DNA from: Fibrobacter sp.
GTDB lineage: Bacteria; Fibrobacterota; Fibrobacteria; Fibrobacterales; Fibrobacteraceae
DNA length: 22,789 nucleotides
Direction: 5' to 3'
NCBI GenBank assembly: GCA_012515825.1
Contig: JAAYXQ010000248.1
Coordinates: forward strand, 1 to 22,789
Shown here: positions 16,737 through 22,789 of the stretch, in pieces
Layout of the letters: each line of letters opens with the position of its first letter
Numbering within the stretch: position 1 is the first letter of the stretch
The notes under the pieces: generated by a model
Told to the model about the DNA's origin: nothing
The model's database searches: none
Seen by the model: the letters and a program-made list of their open reading frames with translations, nothing else
Translations under genes and position numbers: made by a program

Positions 16737-18566
16737 TTAGATCGAAATCGGAGGAAAATGAATTTTTGTGCGTAATCCAGGGCTCGCGTTTTCAATTTCA
16801 ATTCTCATGTTTGTGAGAGAGCAAAGCTTTTTGACCATGGAAAGCCCTATTCCTGTGCCATTTGTTTTACGAGTCATCTCATTTTCAACGCGATAAAATT
16901 CTTCAAATACTTTGGTCAATTCAGAGCCTGGAATTCCAGGACCATAGTCTCGAACCACAAAAAAGATGTCGTTACCATCGACTCTTAACTCAAGAACGAT
17001 CATTTTGTATTCTGCATTTTTGGCAAATTTCAAGGAATTATCAACTAAATTCATGAGAATTTGCATTACCGCATCTTTATCCATCGGTATATTATATTCA
17101 CAGACATCTTTTGTCACTGTTAAATCAAAGCCTTGCTTTTCGATATTTTTGCTATAGGTGGTTACAAATTCTTCTAGAGTGTTTTTAGGGTTTTCCTTCT
17201 TTAATTGGATATTCCATTGATTGCGATCTAGTTTAGATAAATTAAGAACGTTTTGAATTAATCGTGATAAACGATCCGTTTCACTAGCGATGAGGGAATA
17301 ATATTTTTGACGTTTTTCATCGTTTGCTACCCATGAGTTTTGTAACATTTCGGCGTACATGCGAATGGCTGTTAATGGGGTCTTTAGCTCGTGACTAACG
17401 GCTGAAATAAAATCCTGCCTTTTGGTGGCGAGGGCAAGCTGACTTTTCGTTAAACGATAAACCGCTATTAAACCACCACCTAAAATAAGGAAGGTTAAAA
17501 AGCCAAGCCATATCACCATGTTTTCGCCAGGAATTCGACCTTCAGGCGTTAAATACATTGTGAAAAGCATATCGCCTAAAGGATATTGCAAAGGAACGGA
17601 TAAAATCGAAAAAGATTTTTTCTCTCTTTTGCCAAACATCACAAAAGGTCTTGTTTTAGAACCAAATTCAAGAGTAGTTGTCTGTTCTTGAGGGTTAAAG
17701 GCAATTTCGTTTCGAACTAAACTTCCAAGATAAGTGGCTAAGTCTACAGCAAAACCTTGTATGAATGGTTCGTTATTTCGCCAAATATAACGGTAGTAAA
17801 CGAGATACTGGTGATTAAATGTGGCCTGAAAAGGTTCGATTTCGACTTCCATGATTTCTGGAGGTGGAGGATAATTTTCTTCCTCTTCTAATGGAATTTT
17901 AGGGTCTGTAATTCTTTTGATTTTTGCAGACTCTACATCGAAAATAAATGTTTCTTTTTGCGAGCTTTGCTCATAGCGACGATTGAACTTAAGAATATCT
18001 TCTTTATTTTTATGCCGTTCTGAAAGTTTATCCTTATCATATTCCAGATTTTGACTATAAATCCGATTCAAGATCCCTTCAGAAGGATTCCTGTTAGGAG
18101 ATCTCGGTTTTCCTTCGTTTTTAAGCCCTAGATGCAGTAAGATTTTTTGAATACTATCTCGAACTTGCTCTCGTTTCCCTCGATCGACAATAGGGATGGA
18201 TTCAAGAGCTCCATCAGGAAGCACAGGGGTTTTTAAAGCTCCATCTGGCTCTAACTGAAAATACCCAATGATGCCAGCATAGTGGCTCCGAATGGGATAT
18301 TCGGCTAGTTTAGATAAAGTAATTTCTTCGCCTCCAATCACAGGAACTGCACGAATAAAACGATATTCAGAGTAAGACCTTTGTTCTTCTATTGCTAAAT
18401 CATCGTAAATTCTCTGATTTAACATTTGTAGAACTAAATAGGCATGTTCTTTATAGGCGTACTGAGAACCAGTTTTAAGATGAGAAAACGACTTTTCAAG
18501 TAGCATTATCACAGGAAATGCTATTGCTATAAATATTAATATAAATGTGATTCTTATGTTCTTCAT
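16737..18566 (-). CDS. Membrane sensor histidine kinase
   Basis: The sensor half of a two-component system. The 609-residue protein has a first membrane helix (about 4-23), a large extracytoplasmic domain (about 25-348) with a charged middle and a PPPP run (233-236), and a second helix (about 350-371). HisKA follows with SHELKTP (391-397, phospho-accepting H392). The ATPase domain has an N-box NLVDNSLKFAK (506-516), G1 DYGPGIP (540-546), F-box FEEFYR and G2 GTGIGLS (570-576). All catalytic motifs are intact, and there is no HAMP or PAS domain. Its ATG overlaps the response-regulator stop by 4 nt (ATGA), so the pair is translationally coupled. The sensor domain is not one I recognise; the ligand is unknown, and the neighbouring barrel protein hints at an envelope signal (inference). 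Confidence 0.93.
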   Translation of the reverse strand: MKNIRITFILIFIAIAFPVIMLLEKSFSHLKTGSQYAYKEHAYLVLQMLNQRIYDDLAIEEQRSYSEYRFIRAVPVIGGEEITLSKLAEYPIRSHYAGIIGYFQLEPDGALKTPVLPDGALESIPIVDRGKREQVRDSIQKILLHLGLKNEGKPRSPNRNPSEGILNRIYSQNLEYDKDKLSERHKNKEDILKFNRRYEQSSQKETFIFDVESAKIKRITDPKIPLEEEENYPPPPEIMEVEIEPFQATFNHQYLVYYRYIWRNNEPFIQGFAVDLATYLGSLVRNEIAFNPQEQTTTLEFGSKTRPFVMFGKREKKSFSILSVPLQYPLGDMLFTMYLTPEGRIPGENMVIWLGFLTFLILGGGLIAVYRLTKSQLALATKRQDFISAVSHELKTPLTAIRMYAEMLQNSWVANDEKRQKYYSLIASETDRLSRLIQNVLNLSKLDRNQWNIQLKKENPKNTLEEFVTTYSKNIEKQGFDLTVTKDVCEYNIPMDKDAVMQILMNLVDNSLKFAKNAEYKMIVLELRVDGNDIFFVVRDYGPGIPGSELTKVFEEFYRVENEMTRKTNGTGIGLSMVKKLCSLTNMRIEIENASPGLRTKIHFPPISI

Positions 18567-19276
18567 TCTGGAGAGGCGCGAAACTGATAGCCTTCGCCTC
18601 GGAACGTCACAAGAAGTTTAGGATGAGAAGGGTCGTCTTCAATTTTTTTACGTAATTTCGTAATATGAATATCAACGGTACGAGTGTCTACTGATTCCGC
18701 ATTTTCATATCCCCAAACTTTTTTTAGAAGCTCGGCTCTAGGAACAGCATGATCTCTATTGTTCCATAAGTATTCGAGAATTTCGATTTCCTTTCTCGTA
18801 AAGACAAGTTCTTCGTTTCCTCGAGTACCCATGTATTCTCGGAAATGAATGCGTAAATTGCCAGCGACTAATTTTCCATCGCCTTCTAAAGAATGGCGGC
18901 TTCTTCTGAGAACGGCTTCTATTCTTGCTAAAAGCATTGGAACAGAAAAAGGTTTTGGGATATAGTCATCAGCACCATACTTTAAACCGTCAATGATATC
19001 GTTATCAGAATTCTTTGCTGAAAGAATAATGATTGGAAGATCTTTATCTTTTTCTCGAATTCGGTCACAGACTGTAAAGCCATCTAATCCAGGAAGCATA
19101 AGATCTAATAGAACTAATCCATATTTTCCAGAAAGAGCTTCTACAAGAGCGGTTTCGCCATCAATGACATGTTTCACCTTATAGCCGTTTAGTTCACAAA
19201 TGTCTATAAGCCCTTCAGCAATAGCCATTTCATCTTCTACAATAAGAATAGTTACATTAGAATTTTGTTCATTCAT
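18563..19276 (-). CDS. OmpR/PhoB-family response regulator
   Basis: A 237-residue DNA-binding regulator partnered with the downstream kinase. The receiver domain (about 8-122) has the acidic pair E14/D15, the phosphorylation site D58 in LLDLMLPG, S86 and K108 in PKPF. The winged-helix effector (about 138-233) contains FTRKEIEILEYLW, VWGY and the recognition-helix region VDTRTVDIHITKLRKKI, ending FRGEGYQF, as in PhoB/OmpR. When phosphorylated it should bind direct repeats near target promoters; the targets are unknown. The start at 19276 has a GAGAG site. The gene begins 50 bp after the barrel-protein stop on the same strand with no terminator seen between, so the three genes may form one operon. 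Confidence 0.94.
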   Translation of the reverse strand: MNEQNSNVTILIVEDEMAIAEGLIDICELNGYKVKHVIDGETALVEALSGKYGLVLLDLMLPGLDGFTVCDRIREKDKDLPIIILSAKNSDNDIIDGLKYGADDYIPKPFSVPMLLARIEAVLRRSRHSLEGDGKLVAGNLRIHFREYMGTRGNEELVFTRKEIEILEYLWNNRDHAVPRAELLKKVWGYENAESVDTRTVDIHITKLRKKIEDDPSHPKLLVTFRGEGYQFRASPE

Positions 19277-19326
19277 ATTACTCTCAAAACCAGTTTAATG
19301 TGATGCCCAATCCCATCATTTATTTA

Positions 19327-20127
19327 TTATAATGCAAAGCCTGCACCGACTTCAAAAACAAATCTTCCCATTTCTATATCGTCATGGAAATCGCCACCAA
19401 TGTAATATTTCCCATTTACATAGAATGCAATAGGGATAATGGGAGGGTCAATACGAACGCCAAGGAGGATGTGAGCGCCAATGCTTTTTTGTAATCCTTC
19501 TTCTGCCACTTCTTTAGCGAGAGCTTTGGCAAGTTCAGCACCTTTAGAAGCATCCATTTGAGAATTCTGGTCAAGTAGAATATTTCCAGCGACATTATCA
19601 GCAGAATTCATGAATTTAGCTATGAAGGAGCTATCCATTAGAGGGGTGTTTAGAAAATAGGTAATGCCAGCACCAACGTATGGACGAACGATGGGTAAGA
19701 AAGTAATAGGATAAGTCACAGATAAATCGCCGTTCATCCCAACATATTTTGGAGTGGCTTTTCCAAAAGGAACGCCACCGAATTCAACTTCAAGTGGTTG
19801 CTCAATAGGATCTTCATTTCCAGCTTGAATAAACAAGCTAGCGTCATAAGAACCCCATTGGATATTGTAAGTTGCTTCGATGTCAATAATAGGAAGAATA
19901 TCTATCCAAGCCTTAAAGCCAAAACCTTGCATGGAAGAAAAAGATTTATGAGCATATAAAACTTGACCAACGGTAGCATTTTCTACTTCAATAGATTTTA
20001 CAGTTTGTTGTTTAGATGCATTTAATTTTGTGGTGACGCTAGGGGAATAATGGCCGCCAATACCAAATATCGCAAAAGACTGAGTCGCACATAAGGCGAA
20101 TGCAGCAAGCATGGTTTGAATACGCAT
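19327..20127 (-). CDS. Putative outer-membrane beta-barrel protein
   Basis: A 266-residue protein of unknown function. It starts with a clear signal peptide (about 1-19, MLAAFALCATQSFA). Alternating hydrophobic/polar stretches then resemble beta-strands (for example FGFKAWIDILPIIDIEATYNI, YVGAGITYFLN, HILLGVRIDPP, FYVNGKYYIGG), and the chain ends in a strand FVFEVGAGFAL at the C-terminus, as in small outer-membrane barrels. An alpha-helical insert with repeated Ala/Glu/Lys lies at about 190-220 (KGAELAKALAKEVAEEGLQK). AAGGAG sits seven bases before the ATG, so the start is firm. Position upstream of the two-component genes suggests shared regulation or a role in the envelope process they control; this is inference. 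Confidence 0.7.
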   Translation of the reverse strand: MRIQTMLAAFALCATQSFAIFGIGGHYSPSVTTKLNASKQQTVKSIEVENATVGQVLYAHKSFSSMQGFGFKAWIDILPIIDIEATYNIQWGSYDASLFIQAGNEDPIEQPLEVEFGGVPFGKATPKYVGMNGDLSVTYPITFLPIVRPYVGAGITYFLNTPLMDSSFIAKFMNSADNVAGNILLDQNSQMDASKGAELAKALAKEVAEEGLQKSIGAHILLGVRIDPPIIPIAFYVNGKYYIGGDFHDDIEMGRFVFEVGAGFAL

Positions 20128-20405
20128 AAAGGTCTCCTTGTGGGGTTTTCTTGAAATTAATTAAAATTTATCGAAAAAGATATTAAAATATAAAGAGAAA
20201 CCTTAATAAAATGTATGTGTAGTCTAGTTTGATAGGTTTATATGGATTGAAAATGAAATGAGGATGTTCAAAAAAGAATATGAAAATGGCTAATATGCTC
20301 AATAATCGACCATTTTAAGTCGAAAAAGCGGTTGATAAGAATACATGTGAATCCCGAAAAAAGGTATTCTATTTATATAAATTAAAATGAATTTTTAAAA
20401 TTTCT

Positions 20406-21710
20406 CTATAAAGAATCTTTTTTCTTCTTTTTTATTGCATTTAAAGATTGGAGCCTTTCTGCTAGCTGTTTTTCTTTTCCGTATAAAGTGGGTCTGTATA
20501 TTACGGTTCCATTTAAGCTACTTGGTAAATGATCTTGCCCTGAATAAGCCCCTTCACTATCATGGTCATATTCATATTTTTCTCCATAACCAAGTTCTCT
20601 TCCAACTCGAGTCACTGGATTACGAAAAGCTTTTGGTACGGGAAGCATTCCTGTGCGTTGTATAATTTGATCTGCTGTCATTCCAGCAATTTCGAGACTA
20701 TTGCTTTTTGGAGCTAGAGATAAATAAACAGCTAATTCGTCTAATGCAATAAGCCCTTCAGGAACACCCATAAAGTCAAACGCTTCTCTAGCGGAGGTTG
20801 CAAGTAATAATGCATTGGGATCAGCAAGGCCAATGTCTTCCATGGCTATTCTCATTAGACGTCTGAGAATAAAGCGCGGGTCTTCTCCTCCTTGAAGCAT
20901 TCGGTGCAGCCAGTATAGTGCGGCGTCTGGATCGCTTCCTCGGATGGATTTATGAAAAACAGAAATTAAATTGTAGTGCTCTTCGCCAGATTTATCGTAT
21001 CGTAATGGCTTTTTGTACTGAATCTCATCTAAAACGGTTAAGTCTAATTCTTTTTTGTCACCTAAATTTCCAACAATCCACTCAATTTGGTTTAATAAAT
21101 AGCGAGCATCTCCATCGGACTGATGTACTAGTTTTTCAACCACTTCAGGGGCAATAGAAATATCCGTTCTTAATAGACCTTTGGGATGAGTTTTTAAGGC
21201 AGAGTCAAGAAGATTTTTAAGATCGTCTTCAGAGAGAGGGGCAAATAAAATGAGTTGGCATCTTGATAAAAGAGCTTTATTTACTTCAAAACCAGGATTT
21301 TCTGTAGTAGCTCCAATTAGAGTGATTGTACCGTCTTCTACGGCTCCAAGTAGAGCGTCTTGTTGTCCTTTATTAAAGCGATGAATTTCATCAATAAAAA
21401 GGATAGTACCTTTTTTTCTTGCTTCAGGTTCACGAGCCTCAGCAAGAAGAGATTTTACTTCTTTCACACCGCTAGAAATAGCAGAAATACAGATAAAGTT
21501 TTTTTGACTTTTCCCTTTAATAATATGGGCTAGAGTCGTTTTACCACACCCAGGAGGCCCCCAAAAAATCATGCTTGGAACACAATCGTTTTCAAGACTT
21601 TTTCTTAAAAGACTTTTAGGCCCCATTATTTTATTTTGCCCTAAAAAATCTTCTAAAGATTTAGGACGTAGGCGTTCTGCTAAGGGGGCTGGAGCGGAAG
21701 AATTATCCAT
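20406..21710 (-). CDS. rarA: Replication-associated recombination ATPase RarA (MgsA)
   Basis: A AAA+ ATPase of the RarA/MgsA/WRNIP1 family, related to clamp-loader subunits, acting at stalled replication forks in the cytoplasm. The 434-residue length is typical. Motifs are PLAERLRPKSLEDFLGQ (9-25), Walker A GPPGCGKT (51-58), Walker B LFIDEIHRF (104-112), sensor-1 GATTENP (133-139) and the sensor-2 region DGDARYLLN. The C-terminal MgsA-type oligomerisation domain contains FHKSIRGSDPDAALYWL and GGEDPRFILRRL. It ends with a lysine run (KKKKKDSL). The ATG at 21710 lies 2 nt after the thioesterase stop, so the two are probably translated from one message. No convincing terminator was found in the 278-bp AT-rich spacer (20128-20405) that follows; that spacer shows no gene. 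Confidence 0.95.
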   Translation of the reverse strand: MDNSSAPAPLAERLRPKSLEDFLGQNKIMGPKSLLRKSLENDCVPSMIFWGPPGCGKTTLAHIIKGKSQKNFICISAISSGVKEVKSLLAEAREPEARKKGTILFIDEIHRFNKGQQDALLGAVEDGTITLIGATTENPGFEVNKALLSRCQLILFAPLSEDDLKNLLDSALKTHPKGLLRTDISIAPEVVEKLVHQSDGDARYLLNQIEWIVGNLGDKKELDLTVLDEIQYKKPLRYDKSGEEHYNLISVFHKSIRGSDPDAALYWLHRMLQGGEDPRFILRRLMRIAMEDIGLADPNALLLATSAREAFDFMGVPEGLIALDELAVYLSLAPKSNSLEIAGMTADQIIQRTGMLPVPKAFRNPVTRVGRELGYGEKYEYDHDSEGAYSGQDHLPSSLNGTVIYRPTLYGKEKQLAERLQSLNAIKKKKKDSL

Positions 21711-21712
21711 AC

Positions 21713-22126
21713 TTAGGGAGCTTTTGGAAAAAAGATTTTTTCAAAGGATTCGGGCCCTTGTCGACTTGGTTTACCGTCTTTAAGAAAGATATGAAGAGTT
21801 GATCCTTTTACACACAATTGATTGTTTACATAAATTTCATAAAAGAATCGAGTCCGAAGACGGTCTTCCTTAGCAATGCTAACATGAACCTCGGCAAATT
21901 CACCATAGTGACAGGAGTGTTTGTACTCCAGTTCCATTTGAAGTACAGGGCATGAAAAGCCTTCAGCTTCAAGTGAATGATAAGAACAATCATTTATTCG
22001 CATAATCTCAGTTCTAGATTGTTCAAACCAGATAGGGTAGACAGAATGATGTACGACTCCCATGGCATCTGTTTCTGCATAACGGACTTCAATTTTTGCG
22101 ATATGTTTGATTGTACTAAATAACAT
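21713..22126 (-). CDS. Hotdog-fold acyl-CoA thioesterase (YbgC/4HBT family)
   Basis: A 137-residue single hotdog domain predicted to hydrolyse short acyl-CoA or related thioesters. The family motif is visible: RYAETDAMGVVHHSVYPIWFE, with catalytic D20, H26 and Y30, the pattern of YbgC-type 4-hydroxybenzoyl-CoA thioesterases. The length is normal for the family. Unlike classical ybgC it is not beside tol-pal genes; it is the first gene of a two-gene unit with rarA, 2 nt apart, and lies divergent from the tRNA-tuf cluster. GGAAG upstream of the ATG supports the start. The physiological substrate cannot be told from sequence. Confidence 0.88.
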   Translation of the reverse strand: MLFSTIKHIAKIEVRYAETDAMGVVHHSVYPIWFEQSRTEIMRINDCSYHSLEAEGFSCPVLQMELEYKHSCHYGEFAEVHVSIAKEDRLRTRFFYEIYVNNQLCVKGSTLHIFLKDGKPSRQGPESFEKIFFPKAP

Positions 22127-22241
22127 TTATGACTTCCCGAAAAATAATAAATAGGCTGTTTTATAAAGATAGAAAAAAGCAAAATAAAAGTATTAACATT
22201 CTATCAACAGTGTATATACAAGAAATTCTAATTTTTGGGCC

Positions 22242-22318
22242 TTTTTTTCTCAAAAAAAAACTTTTTTTTCATAACTCTTTGATTTTCATTGACAAAATTG
22301 ATGAATCCTTTCTACATT
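22242..22318 (+). promoter_or_regulatory. Candidate promoter of the tRNA-tuf cluster with A/T tracts
   Basis: A perfect -35 box TTGACA (22289-22294) is followed after 18 bp by TACATT (22313-22318, four of six matches to TATAAT), which would give a leader of about 45 nt before the first tRNA. Upstream, homopolymer tracts T7 (22242-22248), A9 (22252-22260) and T8 (22262-22269) lie 20-47 bp before the -35 box, a plausible UP element or bent DNA, as at strong stable-RNA promoters. A second -10-like TATAAT (22351-22356) lies closer to the tRNA but lacks a -35 box. Confidence 0.55.
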
Positions 22319-22368
22319 TGGCACGCTCTAAAGTTATACATGTTAAGTGTTATAATTTTCTTGTAGAT

Positions 22369-22441
22369 GCCAAAGTAGCTCAGCTGGTAGAGCAGCTGAT
22401 TTGTAATCAGCTGGTCGTAGGTTCGATTCCTATCTTTGGCT
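22369..22441 (+). tRNA. tRNA-Thr (anticodon UGU)
   Basis: A complete cloverleaf: acceptor GCCAAAG/CTTTGGC, a D-arm with GCTC/GAGC, anticodon stem GCTGA/TCAGC with loop TTTGTAA (anticodon TGT), T-arm GTAGG-TTCGATT-CCTAT, discriminator T. CCA is not encoded. It reads ACA/ACG threonine codons and is the first gene of the tRNA-tuf cluster. Confidence 0.96.
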
Positions 22442-22447
22442 CTTAAA

Positions 22448-22529
22448 GGGTAGGTGCCCGAGTGGTTAAAGGGGACGGACTGTAAATCCGTTGACTATGT
22501 CTACAGTGGTTCGAAACCACTCCTACCCA
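22448..22529 (+). tRNA. tRNA-Tyr (anticodon GUA)
   Basis: A class II tRNA with acceptor GGGTAGG/CCTACCC, anticodon stem ACGGA/TCCGT with loop CTGTAAA (anticodon GTA), a long variable arm (TGACTATGTCTAC) as expected for bacterial tRNA-Tyr, and T-arm AGTGG-TTCGAAA-CCACT with discriminator A. CCA is not encoded. It starts 6 nt after tRNA-Thr(UGU), so the two are co-transcribed. Confidence 0.96.
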
Positions 22530-22537
22530 TGAACCCC

Positions 22538-22569
22538 AATCATCCTGTCACGGTTGTGGCAGGATGATT
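22538..22569 (+). terminator. Strong 14-bp hairpin between tRNA-Tyr and tRNA-Thr
   Basis: Arms 22538-22551 and 22556-22569 pair over 14 bp (one G-U wobble) around a GGTT tetraloop, with core ATCATCCTG/CAGGATGAT. Only two T residues follow the stem (22570-22571) before the next tRNA begins at 22572, so as a terminator it is incomplete. It may be a partial terminator or attenuator, or an RNase processing site that separates the tRNAs. Confidence 0.6.
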
Positions 22570-22571
22570 TT

Positions 22572-22643
<72 letters not shown>

Positions 22644-22665
22644 CTCACTAATTCGGAGGCTTAAA

Positions 22666-22789
22666 ATGGCAAAAGAAAAGTTTGATAGAAGCAAGCCGCA
22701 CTGCAACATCGGCACCATCGGCCATGTGGACCATGGTAAGACCACTCTTACGGCAGCAATTTGCACCACATTGGCAGCAAGAGGACTCG
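22666..22789 (+). CDS. tuf: Elongation factor Tu, N-terminal part (cut by window end)
   Basis: EF-Tu carries aminoacyl-tRNA to the ribosome as a GTP complex. Only the first 41 codons are present. They read MAKEKFDRSKPHCNIGTIGH and continue into the P-loop GHVDHGKT (19-26), which is diagnostic of EF-Tu. A strong ribosome site CGGAGG lies seven bases before the ATG. The gene follows tRNA-Thr(GGU) directly and is probably part of the same primary transcript. The codons here look more GC-rich than in neighbouring genes, as is usual for very highly expressed genes. Confidence 0.97.
   Translation, partial: MAKEKFDRSKPHCNIGTIGHVDHGKTTLTAAICTTLAARGL

Noticed and set aside
20306..20370. Weak inverted repeats downstream of rarA (TCGAC/GTCGA and GAATAC/GTATTC)
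   Set aside because: Stems of 5-6 bp with long loops and no proper T-run on the minus strand; not convincing terminators.
22319..22335. TGGCACG resembling a sigma-54 -24 box upstream of tRNA-Thr
   Set aside because: The -24 part fits well, but the -12 part reads AAAG rather than TTGC at the required spacing, and tRNA genes are not normal sigma-54 targets.
22129..22446. 105-codon plus-strand frame upstream of the tRNAs
   Set aside because: It runs through the promoter, homopolymer tracts and the whole tRNA-Thr(UGU) gene, so it cannot be a real gene.

Overview
The window looks like a chromosomal segment from a member of the Fibrobacterota (Fibrobacter-like, probably a fibre-degrading gut or rumen bacterium). 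The main evidence is two very large secreted proteins carrying the fibro-slime domain, which is characteristic of Fibrobacter, beside a secreted family 9 cellulase. The base composition looks AT-rich (not computed). That suggests a lineage other than the well-known, less AT-rich F. succinogenes, but this is inference. Genus and species cannot be fixed from the window.

Layout. 1-1374: monofunctional aspartokinase on the minus strand, with its terminator at the window edge. 1375-1552: divergent spacer with palindromes. 1553-2473: short sigma-54 activator (AAA+ plus Fis-type HTH, no sensor domain) on the plus strand, whose 3' end overlaps the GH9 cellulase (2430-4166, minus) by 44 bp. 4490-12432: two tandem paralogous fibro-slime surface proteins on the minus strand, each followed by its own intrinsic terminator. 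12702-14285: phosphate acetyltransferase on the plus strand with a shortened, degenerate N-terminal region. 14282-16596, minus: 6-phosphofructokinase, then a previously untracked 47-codon small ORF (15053-15196), then a secreted TPR-like protein, probably co-transcribed. 16737-20127, minus: outer-membrane barrel-like protein, OmpR-type response regulator and histidine kinase, the last two overlapping by 4 bp. 20406-22126, minus: hotdog acyl-CoA thioesterase and RarA ATPase, 2 nt apart. 22369-22789, plus: tRNA-Thr(UGU), tRNA-Tyr(GUA), a strong 14-bp hairpin, tRNA-Thr(GGU), and the first 41 codons of tuf (EF-Tu).

How it fits together. The centre is a plant-cell-wall locus: a secreted endoglucanase-type enzyme beside two giant surface proteins built from repeated Trp/Cys-containing modules, a fibro-slime (PA14-like) core, and a conserved C-terminal region likely used for surface attachment. 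Fermentative central metabolism (PFK, Pta) and an envelope two-component system flank it. No CRISPR array, insertion sequence, prophage or rRNA was seen. No intergenic stretch exceeds 300 bp.

The most interesting items are the repeated SPW...CGWF modules of the fibro-slime proteins (a candidate carbohydrate-binding fold), the sensorless sigma-54 activator with an altered GAFTGA loop, the reduced Pta, and the tRNA-tuf cluster in which the usual tRNA-Gly position holds a hairpin.
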